A DNA stretch of 64,000 nucleotides from Pseudomonas marginalis (lineage in GTDB: Bacteria > Pseudomonadota > Gammaproteobacteria > Pseudomonadales > Pseudomonadaceae), in the NCBI RefSeq assembly GCF_008692035.1, contig NZ_VTFG01000001.1, positions 1,674,001 through 1,738,000 of the forward strand, in the 5' to 3' direction. The translations under genes and the position numbers were made by a program. Positions 8,014-16,313 of this stretch are shown here, piece by piece; positions within the stretch are counted from its first letter, which is position 1, and every line of letters starts with the position of its first letter. The notes beneath the pieces are model-generated. The model was not told the DNA's origin. It made no database searches and worked only from the letters and a program-made list of their open reading frames with translations.

Positions 8014-8930
8014 TGATCGAACTCGAAGATAACCTGACCCACCTCACCGTGAATCCGGCCGTGGGCGGCAGCCTGGTCAACTGGACGGTGCGCGCCACCG
8101 GCCAGCCGTTGTTGCGCCATAACGATGAGCAGGCGATCCATACCGGTTTGCCGGGCAAGCTGGGGTGCTATCCATTGGTGCCCTGGTCCAACCGTATTGC
8201 CCACGGCGGTTTCGACAACCCCGACGGTTGGCTCGCGCTCACGCCCAACAGCCTCACCGATCCGCTGCCGATCCATGGCTCGGCCTGGCAACAGGCGTGG
8301 CAGGTGGTCAGCCACACGGCGGATGAAGTGGTGCTGGAGGTACTGTGCGAGACGCCGTTTGCCTATCGCGCCGAGCAGCGGATTCGCTTGAGCGATGGGA
8401 TGCTGAGTATCGAGCTACGGGTGACGCACCTGGCCGAAACAGCCGCATGGCATGGCGTGGGCTTGCATCCTTACTTTCCGCGCCGGCCGGGTACCCGGTT
8501 GCAGGCCAGGGCCGCACAGGTGTGGATGAGTGACGCATCCAAGCTGCCGACGGGGTTGGCGCCGGTGCCGGGCGAGTGGGATTTCCAGGCATTGAAACCT
8601 CTGCCCGAAGGCCTGGTGGACAATGGCTTCTGCCAGTGGGATGGCTATTGCCGGATCGAACAGCCGGAACTGGGCTATACACTGGAATGCCAGGCCAGCG
8701 GCGCCGATTACTTCCTGCTGTACTGCCCGCCGGGGCTGGGGTTCTTTTGCATCGAGCCGGTGAGCCATCCGGTGAATGCTCATCACCTGGCGGGACGGCC
8801 GGGCCTGAAACTGCTGGAACACAATCAATCGGTCCAACTCAATTTCAACCTGAAATACATTCAACATGTGGGAGGGGGGCTTGCCCCCGATGGCGGCCTG
8901 ACAGCCGACCAGGATGTTGGCGTGGAATGA
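8013..8930 (+). CDS. Aldose 1-epimerase (mutarotase) with a repeat-encoded tail
   Basis: A 305-residue galactose-mutarotase-fold protein. LGCYPLVPWSNRIAHGGF carries the conserved substrate-binding Arg. HGSAWQQAWQV, HGVGLHPYFPR (catalytic His) and the C-terminal FFCIEPVSHPVNA (catalytic Glu) are all present. The start overlaps the dctM stop by one base. It probably speeds anomer exchange of the imported uronate, since Udh uses one anomer. The last 19 or so residues (HVGGGLAPDGG and onward) are read from a REP element, so the ancestral end of the protein was probably near KYIQ. Confidence 0.85.
   Translation: MIELEDNLTHLTVNPAVGGSLVNWTVRATGQPLLRHNDEQAIHTGLPGKLGCYPLVPWSNRIAHGGFDNPDGWLALTPNSLTDPLPIHGSAWQQAWQVVSHTADEVVLEVLCETPFAYRAEQRIRLSDGMLSIELRVTHLAETAAWHGVGLHPYFPRRPGTRLQARAAQVWMSDASKLPTGLAPVPGEWDFQALKPLPEGLVDNGFCQWDGYCRIEQPELGYTLECQASGADYFLLYCPPGLGFFCIEPVSHPVNAHHLAGRPGLKLLEHNQSVQLNFNLKYIQHVGGGLAPDGGLTADQDVGVE
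8866..8896. repeat. Single REP inside the epimerase 3' end
   Basis: ATGTGGGAGGGGGGCTTGCC followed by CCCGATGGCGG matches one arm of the REPs elsewhere in the window. It lies within the reading frame of the epimerase and encodes part of its tail. Confidence 0.8.
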
Positions 8931-9075
8931 GTACATATCCGTTGCCGCGGTAACGGCCACTTAGGGTTTCGCTCTTACAGCGACTCACTTTTGAACAGCG
9001 CAAAAGTAAGCAAAACGCTTCGCCCCACCACTCGGCACCTCGCCCAGGCTCGGTGTGCCCGTAATCCGAGAGTGA
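8931..9075. repeat. Dispersed Pseudomonas intergenic repeat
   Basis: Sequence beginning CCGTTGCCGCGGTAACGGCC, then ACTTAGGGTTTCGCTCTTAC and CACTTTTGAACAGCGCAAAA, is recognised from memory as a non-coding interspersed repeat common between Pseudomonas genes. GTTGCCGCGGTAAC is itself nearly palindromic. It fills the gap between the convergent epimerase and efflux genes, and no gene was called in it. Confidence 0.55.
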
Positions 9076-9077
9076 TG

Positions 9078-10223
9078 TCAGGGTGGAGAGTTTTTCAGCC
9101 GCCCAGCCGTGTCGATACTCACCACAACCGACAACCCCGGCCGCAACCGTTCGCTCTCAGCCTGATCCGGGTCCACCGTAATCCTGACCGGCACGCGCTG
9201 GGCAATCTTCACAAAGTTGCCCGTCGCGTTGTCCGCCTGCAACAGGCTGAACTCCGAGCCCGTGGCTGGGGAGATATGCTGCACCGTGCCGTGAAACCTG
9301 CGGTGGTTGAGCGCATCCACGGTGAAGGTCACCGGCTGGCCGACCTGCACATTGTCCATCTGGGTTTCCTTCATGTTGGCGATCACCCACAGCTGCTTCG
9401 GCACCAGCGCCATCAACTGCGCGCCGGAGTTGACGTAGGCCCCCAGGCGCACGCCAATCTGCCCCAGCTGCCCGTCACGGGGCGCCGTAATGCGGGTGTT
9501 GGACAGGTCGATCCGCGCCAGCTCCACCGCTGCCTCGGCACTGGCCACCGCCGCTTCCAGGGAGCCGCGATTGACGATCACTGTCTGCAAATCCTGCCGC
9601 GCAATTTCCAGGCTGGCCTGGGCCTGGGCCACCGCCGCGATGGTCTGGGCATTGGCGGCGCGGGTCACGTCCAGCTCGCGCCGGGACACCGAACCGTCGC
9701 TGATCAGCTCTTCGTTGCGGCGCAGGTCGGCAGTGCTTTTGCGCGCCTGGGCCTGGCTGTCCACCAGTGCGGCCTGGCGCAGCTTGATCGTCGCTTCGGC
9801 ACTGTTGCGTTGCTGCACCACATTGGCCAGCGCGGCCTTCTGCACCGCCAGTTGCGCCAGGGCCTGGTCGAGGCGCTGCTTGTAGATGCGGTCATCCAGG
9901 CGCACCAGCAGGTCGCCGGCCTTGACGTACTGGAAGTCCTGCACCGGCACCTCGAACACATAGCCGCTGAGCTGCGGGCCGATGATGGTCACCTGGCCGC
10001 GCACCAGGGCGTTCTCGGTGGTTTCCACCGCGCTGCTGAACGGCGGCAATTGCCAGGCATACAGCACGATCAGCACGCCGACGATGGCAATCGCGGCAAA
10101 GCCCAGGGACGAGAGAATGCGCACGCGCAATGAGCGCGGCTCGGTGACCGTGGCGCCGGGCGGCGTGGTGCCTTCCGGGGTGGCGGCGATGGCGTTGGTG
10201 GTCGTGGTGGTCGGTTCGGTCAT
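9078..10223 (-). CDS. HlyD/EmrA-family membrane fusion protein
   Basis: 381 residues: a Thr-rich cytoplasmic start, one membrane anchor (SSLGFAAIAIVGVLIVLYAW, about 37-57), a lipoyl half-motif (RGQVTIIGPQLSGYVFEVPV), a long alpha-hairpin rich in Ala, Gln and Arg (about 110-230), and the second lipoyl/barrel part (SNTRITAPRDGQLGQIGVRL). This is the periplasmic adaptor of an MFS drug efflux system. Its start overlaps the stop of the MFS gene by 4 bp (ATGA). No outer membrane factor gene lies nearby. The substrate is unknown. Confidence 0.9.
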   Translation of the reverse strand: MTEPTTTTTNAIAATPEGTTPPGATVTEPRSLRVRILSSLGFAAIAIVGVLIVLYAWQLPPFSSAVETTENALVRGQVTIIGPQLSGYVFEVPVQDFQYVKAGDLLVRLDDRIYKQRLDQALAQLAVQKAALANVVQQRNSAEATIKLRQAALVDSQAQARKSTADLRRNEELISDGSVSRRELDVTRAANAQTIAAVAQAQASLEIARQDLQTVIVNRGSLEAAVASAEAAVELARIDLSNTRITAPRDGQLGQIGVRLGAYVNSGAQLMALVPKQLWVIANMKETQMDNVQVGQPVTFTVDALNHRRFHGTVQHISPATGSEFSLLQADNATGNFVKIAQRVPVRITVDPDQAESERLRPGLSVVVSIDTAGRLKNSPP

Positions 10224-11863
10224 GAAGTAGCGCCGCTGGGTTGAACGGGAGTGGCTGTTTTAGTGGTGCTCATCAGCCACAGACTGCGGATAAAGATCCA
10301 GATCATGGTCAGGATCGCGATAATCGCGATCAGCATGAACACATCGTTGTAGGCCATGACATTGGCCTCGCGGGTCGCCGCGGTGGCCAGGCTGCGGATG
10401 CCCATGAGGTTACGCAGTTCCGGGTCGGCGACGATGCCGCCATAGGCCGAGCCGCCGCTCTGCACCCGCGCGGCCACACGCGGGTCAAGCAAGGTCAGAT
10501 GCTCGACAATCATGCTGGAATGATACTTCTCGCGCACGATCTGGAAGGTCCCGAGCAAAGCCGCGCCGATCAGGCCGCCGAGGTTCTGGCAGATCCCGAA
10601 CATCACCGAAAAGCTCACCAGGTTACGCGGGTTGGCCAGCACGTTTTTGGTCCCCAGCACCATGGTCGGCCCCAGGAAGAAGGTGCCACCGAAGCCTAGC
10701 AGGAACTGACTGATGTACAGGTTCTGCGGACGCGTGAGGTTGCTGGAGAAACTGTCCATCACCGAGCCGGTGGCCATCAGCGCCAGGGAAATCACCAGCG
10801 GCATCAGCAGGTGCGCCGGGTTGATCGTCAGCGCACTGACCGCCAGCCCGCTGATCGCGCCGGCCAGCATCACCACGTACAGCGTATGCATCTGCTGGTA
10901 GCTCATGTTCAGCATCTGCATGAACCCCACCGCACCGGTGGACTGCTCGGACAGCACCATGCGAATCAGGATCACCGCCAACGCCAGGCGGATCATGGTG
11001 CCGCTGCCCAGCCAGCGGGTCATCAGCATCGGGTTGGCGCGGTTATGCTCGATGGCCAGGCCGGCCATGATCAGCACCAGGGAACAGGCCGAGGCCACGC
11101 CGATCCACGGCGCTTCCAGCCACCAGTCGATACGCCCCAGGGACAGCACCGCACACAGCAGCGCGACACCGCTGGCGAGAATGGCGAAGGTGACGAAGTC
11201 GAGTTTTTCAAAGGTCTTGAAGCGGTCGCCGGGGGGCAGTTTGAGCAGGAATACACAACCCAGGCAGATCAGCGCCAGGCCCAGTTCGAACAGGTAAAGC
11301 CCGCGCCATTCGGCGATCTGCAGCAGGTCCTCGGAGAACAGCCGCGCCAGGGGCAACGCCAACTGCGCCGTACCCAGCCCCAGCACCAGGGATTTCAACC
11401 GCCACTTGGCCGGGAACGCCTGGATCATGTAGTACAAGCCCAACGAACTCAGCGCCGCGCCGACCATGCCGTGGGCGGCCCGTACGGCGATGGCCGAGTT
11501 GAGGTCGTTGACGAACAAGTGGCCGAAGGTCACCAGCGCGTAGAGCACCAGGAACACCTCGGTAAACGCCCGCAGGCCGAATTGCTGGCGGAACTTCACC
11601 AGCAGCAGGTTCATGCACACGTTGGTCATCACATAAGCGGCGGGCAGCCAGGCCATTTCCGCGGTGGTCGCACCGAGGGCGCCTTGCAGGTATTGCAGGT
11701 TGGCGATGACCAGCGCGTTGCCCAGGCCACCGGTGATTGCCACCAGCACGCCGACCATCGCGAACAGCCAGCGCTTGTGCGTCGGATGCAACGGCGTCGA
11801 CGGCGAGCCCGGCAGGCTCGGGCGCTCGTGGGGTTCCCAGGGGCGGGGGGTGTATTTGTCCAT
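10220..11863 (-). CDS. DHA2-type (EmrB-like) MFS efflux transporter
   Basis: 547 residues with about fourteen membrane helices. After a Pro-rich cytoplasmic leader comes LFAMVGVLVAITGGLGNALV. TTAEMAWLPAAYVMTNVCMN corresponds to the DHA2 motif around TM2, while a periplasmic C-terminal loop (HLTLLDPRVAARVQSGGSAY) precedes the last helix, as in EmrB. It is coupled to the adaptor gene by a 4-bp overlap. A TetR gene lies 116 bp upstream on the same strand and a perfect palindrome stands between them, so ligand-controlled expression is likely. Confidence 0.9.
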   Translation of the reverse strand: MDKYTPRPWEPHERPSLPGSPSTPLHPTHKRWLFAMVGVLVAITGGLGNALVIANLQYLQGALGATTAEMAWLPAAYVMTNVCMNLLLVKFRQQFGLRAFTEVFLVLYALVTFGHLFVNDLNSAIAVRAAHGMVGAALSSLGLYYMIQAFPAKWRLKSLVLGLGTAQLALPLARLFSEDLLQIAEWRGLYLFELGLALICLGCVFLLKLPPGDRFKTFEKLDFVTFAILASGVALLCAVLSLGRIDWWLEAPWIGVASACSLVLIMAGLAIEHNRANPMLMTRWLGSGTMIRLALAVILIRMVLSEQSTGAVGFMQMLNMSYQQMHTLYVVMLAGAISGLAVSALTINPAHLLMPLVISLALMATGSVMDSFSSNLTRPQNLYISQFLLGFGGTFFLGPTMVLGTKNVLANPRNLVSFSVMFGICQNLGGLIGAALLGTFQIVREKYHSSMIVEHLTLLDPRVAARVQSGGSAYGGIVADPELRNLMGIRSLATAATREANVMAYNDVFMLIAIIAILTMIWIFIRSLWLMSTTKTATPVQPSGATS

Positions 11864-11904
11864 TCGATGACCTAGATGAGCCGACGGGTGACGTCGGTAA
11901 AACC

Positions 11905-11919
11905 ACTACTCAGAGTAGT
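11905..11919. promoter_or_regulatory. Palindromic candidate operator before the efflux pair
   Basis: ACTACTC-A-GAGTAGT is a perfect 7+1+7 palindrome, 42 bp before the MFS start and 60 bp after the TetR stop. Its symmetry suits a dimeric regulator. It does not resemble the 19-bp inverted repeat at the tetR promoter, so a different protein may bind it. Confidence 0.45.
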
Positions 11920-11979
11920 AAACCTGAGCGGGGTTCATCTTGCCATCTTGGGCGCGTCGGTCAGCGCCCATCTTGCCAC

Positions 11980-12567
11980 TCATGCGCTGCTTTCTTTACT
12001 CGATGGCAGGGATGCCATTATCTCAGCGCGGCACGTTTCCAATATTTCATCCGCCAGGGCCGAGTCATCCGGACACGCCCGCGACAGCATGACCGCACCG
12101 ATTGCATGGGCCAGCAGGTCGATCATTTTTGCGCGGACCTCTTGCCTGGGCACATCCACACCCGCCGTGTACTTGTCCTCGAGTGCTGCCAGCGTGTTTT
12201 CAACGCCACTGGCAAAGGTTGCCTTCAGATCATCTGACTGACGGGCCGCGTCACCACACAGGGCTGCCATGGTGCACCCCTCTCCCCTGCCGTCTCTGTG
12301 ATCCCTGGACACGTACAGGTTCACAAAGCCCGGAATGTCCAGATCGGAGCTATTCGACAGGGACTTTGCCAGGCTATTTTCCGCTGCTTCGGCCATCAAG
12401 TCGGCCTTGGAGCCGAAGTGTTTGTAGAAGCCTCCCTGGGTAAAACCCGCAGTAGACATGAGTTCTGCCACACCCACACCGTCATAGCCACGCTCACGAA
12501 ACAGCTCTGACGCCGTCTCCACAATATGAGCTCGGTTGGCGAGTGATTGTGTCTTGGTGATCTTCAT
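11980..12567 (-). CDS. TetR/AcrR-family regulator
   Basis: 195 residues. Helix-turn-helix at about 10-55 (IVETASELFRERGYDGVGVA, then GFTQGGFYKHFGSKADLMAE). The C-terminal domain contains GCTMAALCGDAARQSDDLKA and resembles the TetR_C group that controls oxidoreductase genes. It is divergent from the SDR gene across 177 bp that hold a 19-bp inverted repeat, the probable autoregulatory operator. The efflux pair follows on the same strand. The two Cys in the ligand domain and the oxidoreductase neighbours would fit response to a reactive electrophile, but this is inference. Confidence 0.88.
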   Translation of the reverse strand: MKITKTQSLANRAHIVETASELFRERGYDGVGVAELMSTAGFTQGGFYKHFGSKADLMAEAAENSLAKSLSNSSDLDIPGFVNLYVSRDHRDGRGEGCTMAALCGDAARQSDDLKATFASGVENTLAALEDKYTAGVDVPRQEVRAKMIDLLAHAIGAVMLSRACPDDSALADEILETCRAEIMASLPSSKESSA

Positions 12568-12600
12568 TTCGCGCCCCTGGGACTCCTGAACAATGGCCTG

Positions 12601-12660
12601 ACTATACTCTGATGTCGATCACAATCAAAACTGTTGACAGCTTTGATTATGATCGACATC
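12601..12660. promoter_or_regulatory. Divergent tetR/SDR promoter region with a 19-bp inverted repeat
   Basis: GATGTCGATCACAATCAAA (12611-12629) and TTTGATTATGATCGACATC (12642-12660) are inverted copies with one mismatch, separated by 12 bp. TTGACA (12634-12639) sits in the spacer as a -35 candidate for the SDR gene. On the reverse strand TTGATT (12628-12623) and TATAGT (12606-12601), 16 bp apart, form a tetR promoter. A repressor bound here would block both. Confidence 0.65.
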
Positions 12661-12744
12661 ATAAAACCACCAGCCCATGTCTCTGCGGCTGTGCGGCGCG
12701 GGTCGCCGTCTCTGATCATCCTGAACAATCTAGAGCATCTACTT

Positions 12745-13533
12745 ATGAGCACCCCAGAAACCGTACTGATTACCGGCGCCTCAACAGGCATTGGCGCGAC
12801 CTACGCCGAGCGTTTTGCCCAACGTGGGCACAATCTCGTGCTGGTAGCCCGCGATAAAGGCCGGCTGGACGCACTGGCCTCGCAGCTGCGTGAGAAACAC
12901 GCGGTGTCCATTGACGTGATCCAGGCCGACCTGACTCAAACCGGTGACCTGGTCCGCGTCGAAGCACGCCTGCGTGACGACGCCAGTATCGGCATCCTGG
13001 TGAACAATGCGGGCGCCGCCCTCTCCGGCAGCTTCATCGAGCAATCCATCGACAGCGTTACCAACCTGGTCGCGCTCAACACCACCGCCCTGGTGCGACT
13101 CGCCAGCGCCATCGCGCCACGCCTGGTACACGCCGGTAACGGCGCGATCATCAACATTGGCTCGGTGGTGGGGCTGGCACCGGAATTCGGCATGAGCGTC
13201 TACGGCGCAACCAAGGCGTTCGTGCTGTTTCTATCCCAGGGGCTGAGCCTCGAACTCTCGCCCAAGGGCGTCTACGTGCAAGCCGTTCTTCCAGCCGCCA
13301 CCCGCACGGAAATCTGGGATCGCGCAGGCATCGACATCAATACCCTGAGCGAAATCATGAGCGTGGACGAGCTGGTCGATGCTGCGCTGGTCGGTTTTGA
13401 TCGTCGCGAGCCGGTGACCATTCCGCCCTTGCAAGACGCCGCCCGCTGGGATGCCCTGCAAGCCGCCCGCCAGGGTTTGCTGTCAGAGATTCGCCAGTCG
13501 GTCGTCGCCGAGCGCTATCAAGCCAAGGCGTGA
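12745..13533 (+). CDS. SDR-family NAD(P)-dependent oxidoreductase
   Basis: 262 residues with the complete classical SDR set: cofactor motif TGASTGIG (about 11-18), NNAG (about 89), catalytic Ser in INIGSVVG and YGATKAF with the Tyr-x3-Lys. The Arg residues after the second strand (VARDKGRL) suggest NADP(H). ATG at 12745 is chosen because it gives the normal short lead into strand 1; an open extension to 12634 would run through the operator. It lies 29 bp before a zinc-free MDR gene and is divergent from tetR. The substrate is unknown. Confidence 0.87.
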   Translation: MSTPETVLITGASTGIGATYAERFAQRGHNLVLVARDKGRLDALASQLREKHAVSIDVIQADLTQTGDLVRVEARLRDDASIGILVNNAGAALSGSFIEQSIDSVTNLVALNTTALVRLASAIAPRLVHAGNGAIINIGSVVGLAPEFGMSVYGATKAFVLFLSQGLSLELSPKGVYVQAVLPAATRTEIWDRAGIDINTLSEIMSVDELVDAALVGFDRREPVTIPPLQDAARWDALQAARQGLLSEIRQSVVAERYQAKA

Positions 13534-13562
13534 TTGTCACCTATAGCCATGGGAACCGAACG

Positions 13563-14561
13563 ATGAAAGCCTTCCTGATCGACCGTTACGGCAAGCATCA
13601 AGGACGCCTTGCCGAGGTACCGGACCCGGAACCGGGCATCCACGACGTACTGGTCAAGGTACATGCCAGCAGCGTCAACCAGCTGGATTCGAAGATCAGC
13701 AAGGGTGAATTCAAACTGATCCTGCCCTACACATTCCCGCTGATCATGGGCAACGACCTGGCCGGCGTCGTCGTTCGCGTAGGGTCAGGCGTGCGCACCT
13801 TCAAGCCCGGTGACGAGGTCTACGCGCGCCCGCCCGACGCGCGCATCGGTGGCTTTGCCGAGCTGATCGCGATTGAGGAGAGTGCCCTCGCACTGAAACC
13901 CAACAACACCAGCATGGAACAAGCCGCCGCCCTGCCCCTGGTGGCACTGACCGCCTGGCAGGTGCTGGTTGAAACAGCCCGCGTGAAGAAGGGGCAAAAA
14001 GTCTTTATCCAGGCGGGCTCCGGTGGTGTCGGCAGCATTGCCATCCAGCTTGCAAAACACCTGGGGGCTTTCGTTGCCACCACGACCAGCACCGCCAACG
14101 TGGAGTGGGTCAAGGCGTTGGGAGCGGACGTGGTCATCGACTACACGCAGCAGAACGTCGAAAACCTGTTGCGTGACTACGACGTCGTCCTGAACAGCCT
14201 CGGCCCCGCCGAACTGGAAAAATCCCTGCGCATTCTCAAGCCGGGTGGGCAGCTCATCTCCATCTCGGGACCACCGACCGCCGAGTTCGCACGCGAGCAA
14301 GAGCTGTCCTGGGGACTCGGTTGGATCATGCGCCTGTTAAGCAGCGGCATACGCAGAAAAGCCCGCAGGCAGGGCGTCGACTATGGGTTCGTGTTCATGC
14401 GCGCGAGCGGTGCGCAGTTGCAGAAAATCACCGCGCTCGTCGAGTCCGGCGCCATCACACCGGTGATCGACCGAACCTTCCCTCTCGAGGCAACGGCTGA
14501 GGCCTTGAGCTACGTCGAACGGGGCAGAGCCAAGGGCAAGGTGGTGATCAAGGTCCTATGA
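13563..14561 (+). CDS. Zinc-free MDR-family NADP-dependent oxidoreductase (quinone oxidoreductase-like)
   Basis: 332 residues. GroES-like N-terminal domain (VKVHASSVNQLDSKISKGEF), then Rossmann domain with QAGSGGVGSIAIQLAKHLGA (about 155-175) as the cofactor loop. The Cys/His zinc ligands of true alcohol dehydrogenases are absent, placing it with quinone oxidoreductase or enoyl/alkenal reductase relatives. GGGAA precedes the ATG. With the SDR it forms a two-gene unit controlled from the tetR intergenic region, plausibly for detoxifying reactive carbonyls or quinones. Confidence 0.86.
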   Translation: MKAFLIDRYGKHQGRLAEVPDPEPGIHDVLVKVHASSVNQLDSKISKGEFKLILPYTFPLIMGNDLAGVVVRVGSGVRTFKPGDEVYARPPDARIGGFAELIAIEESALALKPNNTSMEQAAALPLVALTAWQVLVETARVKKGQKVFIQAGSGGVGSIAIQLAKHLGAFVATTTSTANVEWVKALGADVVIDYTQQNVENLLRDYDVVLNSLGPAELEKSLRILKPGGQLISISGPPTAEFAREQELSWGLGWIMRLLSSGIRRKARRQGVDYGFVFMRASGAQLQKITALVESGAITPVIDRTFPLEATAEALSYVERGRAKGKVVIKVL

Positions 14562-14599
14562 CTAAGCCCACCCAACGCTCAAGCTGATGGCGATGCAGA

Positions 14600-14722
14600 C
14601 TTGTCCCGCGTTGGGGTGCGAAGCGCCCCCAATGAAGGACGAATGGGGTGTACCCGATATTGCGCAGTGGCTGGTTTTGGGGCTGCCGAGCAGCCCAGCG
14701 CGGGACAAGCCCGCTCACCACA
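14600..14722. repeat. REP doublet of the 'TTGTCCCGCG' class
   Basis: CTTGTCCCGCGTTGGGGTGC near 14600 and its inverted counterpart GCGCGGGACAAGCCCGCTCA (ending about 14718) flank about 75 bp. A second REP family, distinct from the GTGGGAGGGGG type, between convergent genes. A related doublet lies at 28007. Confidence 0.7.
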
Positions 14723-14763
14723 TCCACAGTGGATCCCATGGGCATCCACAAGCGCATTTCAAA

Positions 14764-16242
14764 TCAGATCCAACCGAGCCAGCTCCAATAAGTCGCCGCA
14801 AACACCAACATCAACCCATACCCGAACAACGTCACCAGGATCCCCACCTTGGCAAACTGCCGCGCCGTAAACGTCCCGGTCCCCAGGCACACCATGTTCT
14901 GCGGCGCATTGATCGGCAGGATAAACCCGTAGCTCATCACAAACCCCAACAGCATGGTCATGCCCAAGCGGTTGAACTCCCCCGGCAAGGTCTGCAGCAC
15001 CGCAATCAATATCGGCAACAACGCCGAAGTCAGTGCCGTGGCGCTGGCAAAGCCCAGGTGGATCACAATCAGAAACGCCCCCAGGATCGCAAACACCCCC
15101 AGCGGCCCGACCTGATCCAGGCCGGTGTGCGTCACCACCTGGGACCCCAGCCATTGCCCGGCCTGGGTGGTCAGCAATGCGGTACCGAGGCTGATGCCCA
15201 CGCCAAACACGATCACCGTGCCCCACGGAATGCGCGATTGCACATCTTTCCAAGTCATCACCCCGATGCCCGGCAGCAGCAGGAACACCAACCCGGCGTA
15301 GGTGGTCGAGGTGGTGTCGAACGGGTGCAGGCGCCCTTCCGTGGCCCATGCCAACAGCAGCAGCACCGACACCGTCAGCAAACGTTTCTGCGGGCCGGTC
15401 ATCGGGCCGATGTCCACCAGGGACTGGGCCACGGCCTCCTTGCCACCGGGGATGCTGTCGGTTTCCGGCGGCAGCAGCTTGATCACCAGGAACAGCAACA
15501 CCGCCGACATGATCACCGCCCACGGCGCACCGGCGATCAGCCAGTCGATCCACGACACGCGCTGGCCGAGCATCTTGTCCATAAAGCCCACGGTCAGCAG
15601 GTTTTGCGCGGCGGCGGTCTGGATGCCGACGTTCCAGATGCTGGTGCCCTGGGCCACCACGATCATCAGGCCGGCGGCGATGTTGGAGCGCTTGTCCACG
15701 CCAAACGCGGCGACCACGCCCATCATGATCGGCACCACACAGGCACTGCGCGCCGTGGCGCTGGGGACGACGAGGCTGAGCAGGATGGTCACCGCAATCG
15801 CCCCGAGCAGAATGCCGCGGGTGCTGGTGCCGACGCGGGTCAGGGTCACCAGGGCGATGCGCCGGTCCAGGCCGGTGTGGGTCATGGCCGCCGCTATGAA
15901 CAACGCGCCCGCCACCAGGGCCAGTGCCGGGTTGGAAAAGCCGGTAAGCGCCATGCTGATGGCCGGGCTGGAGCCGATCAGGTGCGTGGGGTCTTGCAGC
16001 GACGGCGCGGTGCCGAGCAAAAACGCCATGAGCGAGGTGATCATGATCGCGCTGGCTTCATAGGACACCGCCTCGGTGATCCACACCACCACGGCAAACG
16101 CGAGGATCGCCAGCATGCGCTGCCCGGCCACCGGCAGGTCGGCGGGCAGCGGCAACAGCAGCACGCCGACCATCACCAGTACGCCGATCACCAGGCCCGG
16201 GGGCAACTTGAATGAGGCTGCGGTTGTTGCGGGGGCGTTCAT
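14764..16242 (-). CDS. DASS-family (SLC13-type) sodium/anion symporter
   Basis: 492 residues and about twelve membrane helices. FAVVVWITEAVSYEASAIMI at the start, SLVVPSATARSACVVPIMMG with the SxxP-type substrate loop in the first half, and FVMSYGFILPINAPQNMVCL in the second half match the inverted repeat of divalent anion:Na+ symporters for dicarboxylates or sulfate. The start is ATG 16242, giving MNAPATTAASFKLPPG; longer open sequence upstream has no family similarity. No neighbour tells the substrate. It lies just outside the ped cluster, and a carboxylate product of alcohol oxidation is a possible but untested cargo. Confidence 0.85.
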   Translation of the reverse strand: MNAPATTAASFKLPPGLVIGVLVMVGVLLLPLPADLPVAGQRMLAILAFAVVVWITEAVSYEASAIMITSLMAFLLGTAPSLQDPTHLIGSSPAISMALTGFSNPALALVAGALFIAAAMTHTGLDRRIALVTLTRVGTSTRGILLGAIAVTILLSLVVPSATARSACVVPIMMGVVAAFGVDKRSNIAAGLMIVVAQGTSIWNVGIQTAAAQNLLTVGFMDKMLGQRVSWIDWLIAGAPWAVIMSAVLLFLVIKLLPPETDSIPGGKEAVAQSLVDIGPMTGPQKRLLTVSVLLLLAWATEGRLHPFDTTSTTYAGLVFLLLPGIGVMTWKDVQSRIPWGTVIVFGVGISLGTALLTTQAGQWLGSQVVTHTGLDQVGPLGVFAILGAFLIVIHLGFASATALTSALLPILIAVLQTLPGEFNRLGMTMLLGFVMSYGFILPINAPQNMVCLGTGTFTARQFAKVGILVTLFGYGLMLVFAATYWSWLGWI

Positions 16243-16313
16243 GGCGGGCTCCGTCGGGCTCTGAATCAGGGAGGCAGCATGGGGCAAAGCGCCGCAACAG
16301 GTGTTGACGGGTA

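Noticed and set aside
8931..9075. A small gene in the gap between the epimerase and the efflux adaptor
   Set aside because: The sequence is recognised as a common non-coding Pseudomonas interspersed repeat, and the forward frame through it continues antisense into the adaptor gene.
12634..12744. Upstream extension of the SDR gene from a TTG
   Set aside because: It would begin inside the promoter and inverted-repeat operator and adds 37 residues without SDR similarity.
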